The notes beneath the pieces were generated by a model. The model ran no database searches, had not been told where the DNA came from, and was given only the letters and a program-made list of their open reading frames with translations. This document shows, in pieces, positions 63,301 to 64,000 of a stretch of 64,000 bases of DNA. Location: the NCBI GenBank assembly GCA_013396635.1, contig WBMW01003233.1, positions 186,018 to 250,017 on the forward strand, read 5' to 3'. Positions within the stretch are counted from its first letter, which is position 1, and each line of letters opens with the position of its first letter. Origin of the DNA: Penelope pileata (Eukaryota > Chordata > Aves > Galliformes > Cracidae). The position numbers were made by a program, and so were the translations under genes.

Positions 63301-64000
63301 GGTCTTCTGGAAAAAGTCTTGTCCATCTGCCAAACATATGAGATAATTGACATCTTGGATGTTCTCGCCAGCTGTCTCAACAGCTCAGGATTGAACAGGG
63401 GCAATTCAGAGTCATCAAGAAGCTGAAACGTACGTCATAATGCGGGAACTGGAAAACATGACAGGTGACATTTGCTAATGACTGGTAATGATACATAAGA
63501 GATGTTAAGCGTTGTAGCTATAACCCAGCTATTCTGGAAGACTGGAGTTGAAATACAAATTAATTTCAACACTTTCTAAAGAAATTCTGAGATGATCTGC
63601 CATCACCCCAGCATATTCTTGGAGCATCCTCACTCTTGTAACATTTAATGCTGACATGTTATCTTTTGAAATGCTGTTATCCCCACATCTTTGGTAACCA
63701 CTGAGCATTACACAGAATAAAAATTAAAAGGAAGGAAATTTTTAAGACCTCAGGGCTTCTAGTTGATCTAGTGGAACAACTATACCTTGTTATAAGTGTC
63801 AGAACATCTTACTTTTATTTATCTATAATGCACAAAAAACCCCAACCAGAATAAGTCACTAATTTTTCTTCCATTTATCATCATACCACTCTCTGAGGAT
63901 GAAATGCTTCCTACCGCATTAGTAATTAAGAAGGATAACAAACGGTATTTCTTAATTTACAGAGTTGATCTCTTGAACAATGAAGTAGAAAAATGAAAAG
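60321..64000. other. Unique AT-rich sequence, no gene seen
   Basis: About 3.7 kb to the window end. Three overlapping minus-strand frames of 61-70 codons at 60498-60747 show no domain. No frame exceeds 90 codons. A T-rich run lies at about 62783-62805. No transposon body is recognised. Confidence 0.65.

Noticed and set aside
1..64000. CRISPR arrays, operons, tRNA or rRNA genes
   Set aside because: No spaced direct repeats of CRISPR type and no cloverleaf or rRNA sequence were recognised. The repeat families show a bird genome, where prokaryotic systems are not expected.

Overview
The window reads as nuclear DNA of a bird, most likely a galliform such as chicken. The evidence is the repeat content. 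There are six CR1 LINE fragments whose 3' ends carry the CR1 octamer ATTCTRTG instead of a poly-A tail, two short mariner copies of the type I know from chicken (Galluhop/Mariner1_GG), and one LTR of the avian ERVL-like type flanked by an exact 5-bp target duplication. Nothing looks bacterial, viral-genomic or organellar. The species call is inference from repeat families; the assignment to bird is firm.

I find no protein-coding exon, tRNA, rRNA or other RNA gene that I can support. The DNA is AT-rich and stops are dense in all frames. Nearly all open frames are 60 to 110 codons with no recognisable domain. The few longer ones are antisense or chance frames, or are carried by repeats. The window therefore looks like a large intron or an intergenic desert.

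Layout: 1-2714 unique sequence; 2715-3070 CR1 (+); 3071-11480 unique, with a 28-bp hairpin-type palindrome, an ancient amniote repeat fragment and a small GC-rich patch; 11481-11725 CR1 (-); 13311-13857 mariner copy 1 (+); 18636-18898 an old CR1-like fragment (-); 20046-20120 a GGAT-rich microsatellite; 25893-26075 CR1 (-); 26357-26818 a striking purine tract with about 46 perfect AAAGGG units; 32298-32341 (CAA)n; 36653-37201 mariner copy 2 (-); 38562-38722 CR1 (-), followed 48 bp later by a solo LTR (38771-39131, +); 46382-46423 (CTT)n; 56444-56510 CR1 (-); 57827-58007 an (A6G)n purine tract; 59660-59789 CR1 (+); 60268-60320 a (GATGG)n array; the rest is unique sequence.

No genes here work together in any visible pathway, and I did not find an undescribed biological system. 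The points most worth a second look are the long G3A3 array with potential for quadruplex or triplex structure, the two mariner copies that share the same internally deleted architecture in opposite orientation, and the solo LTR with an intact TATA box.
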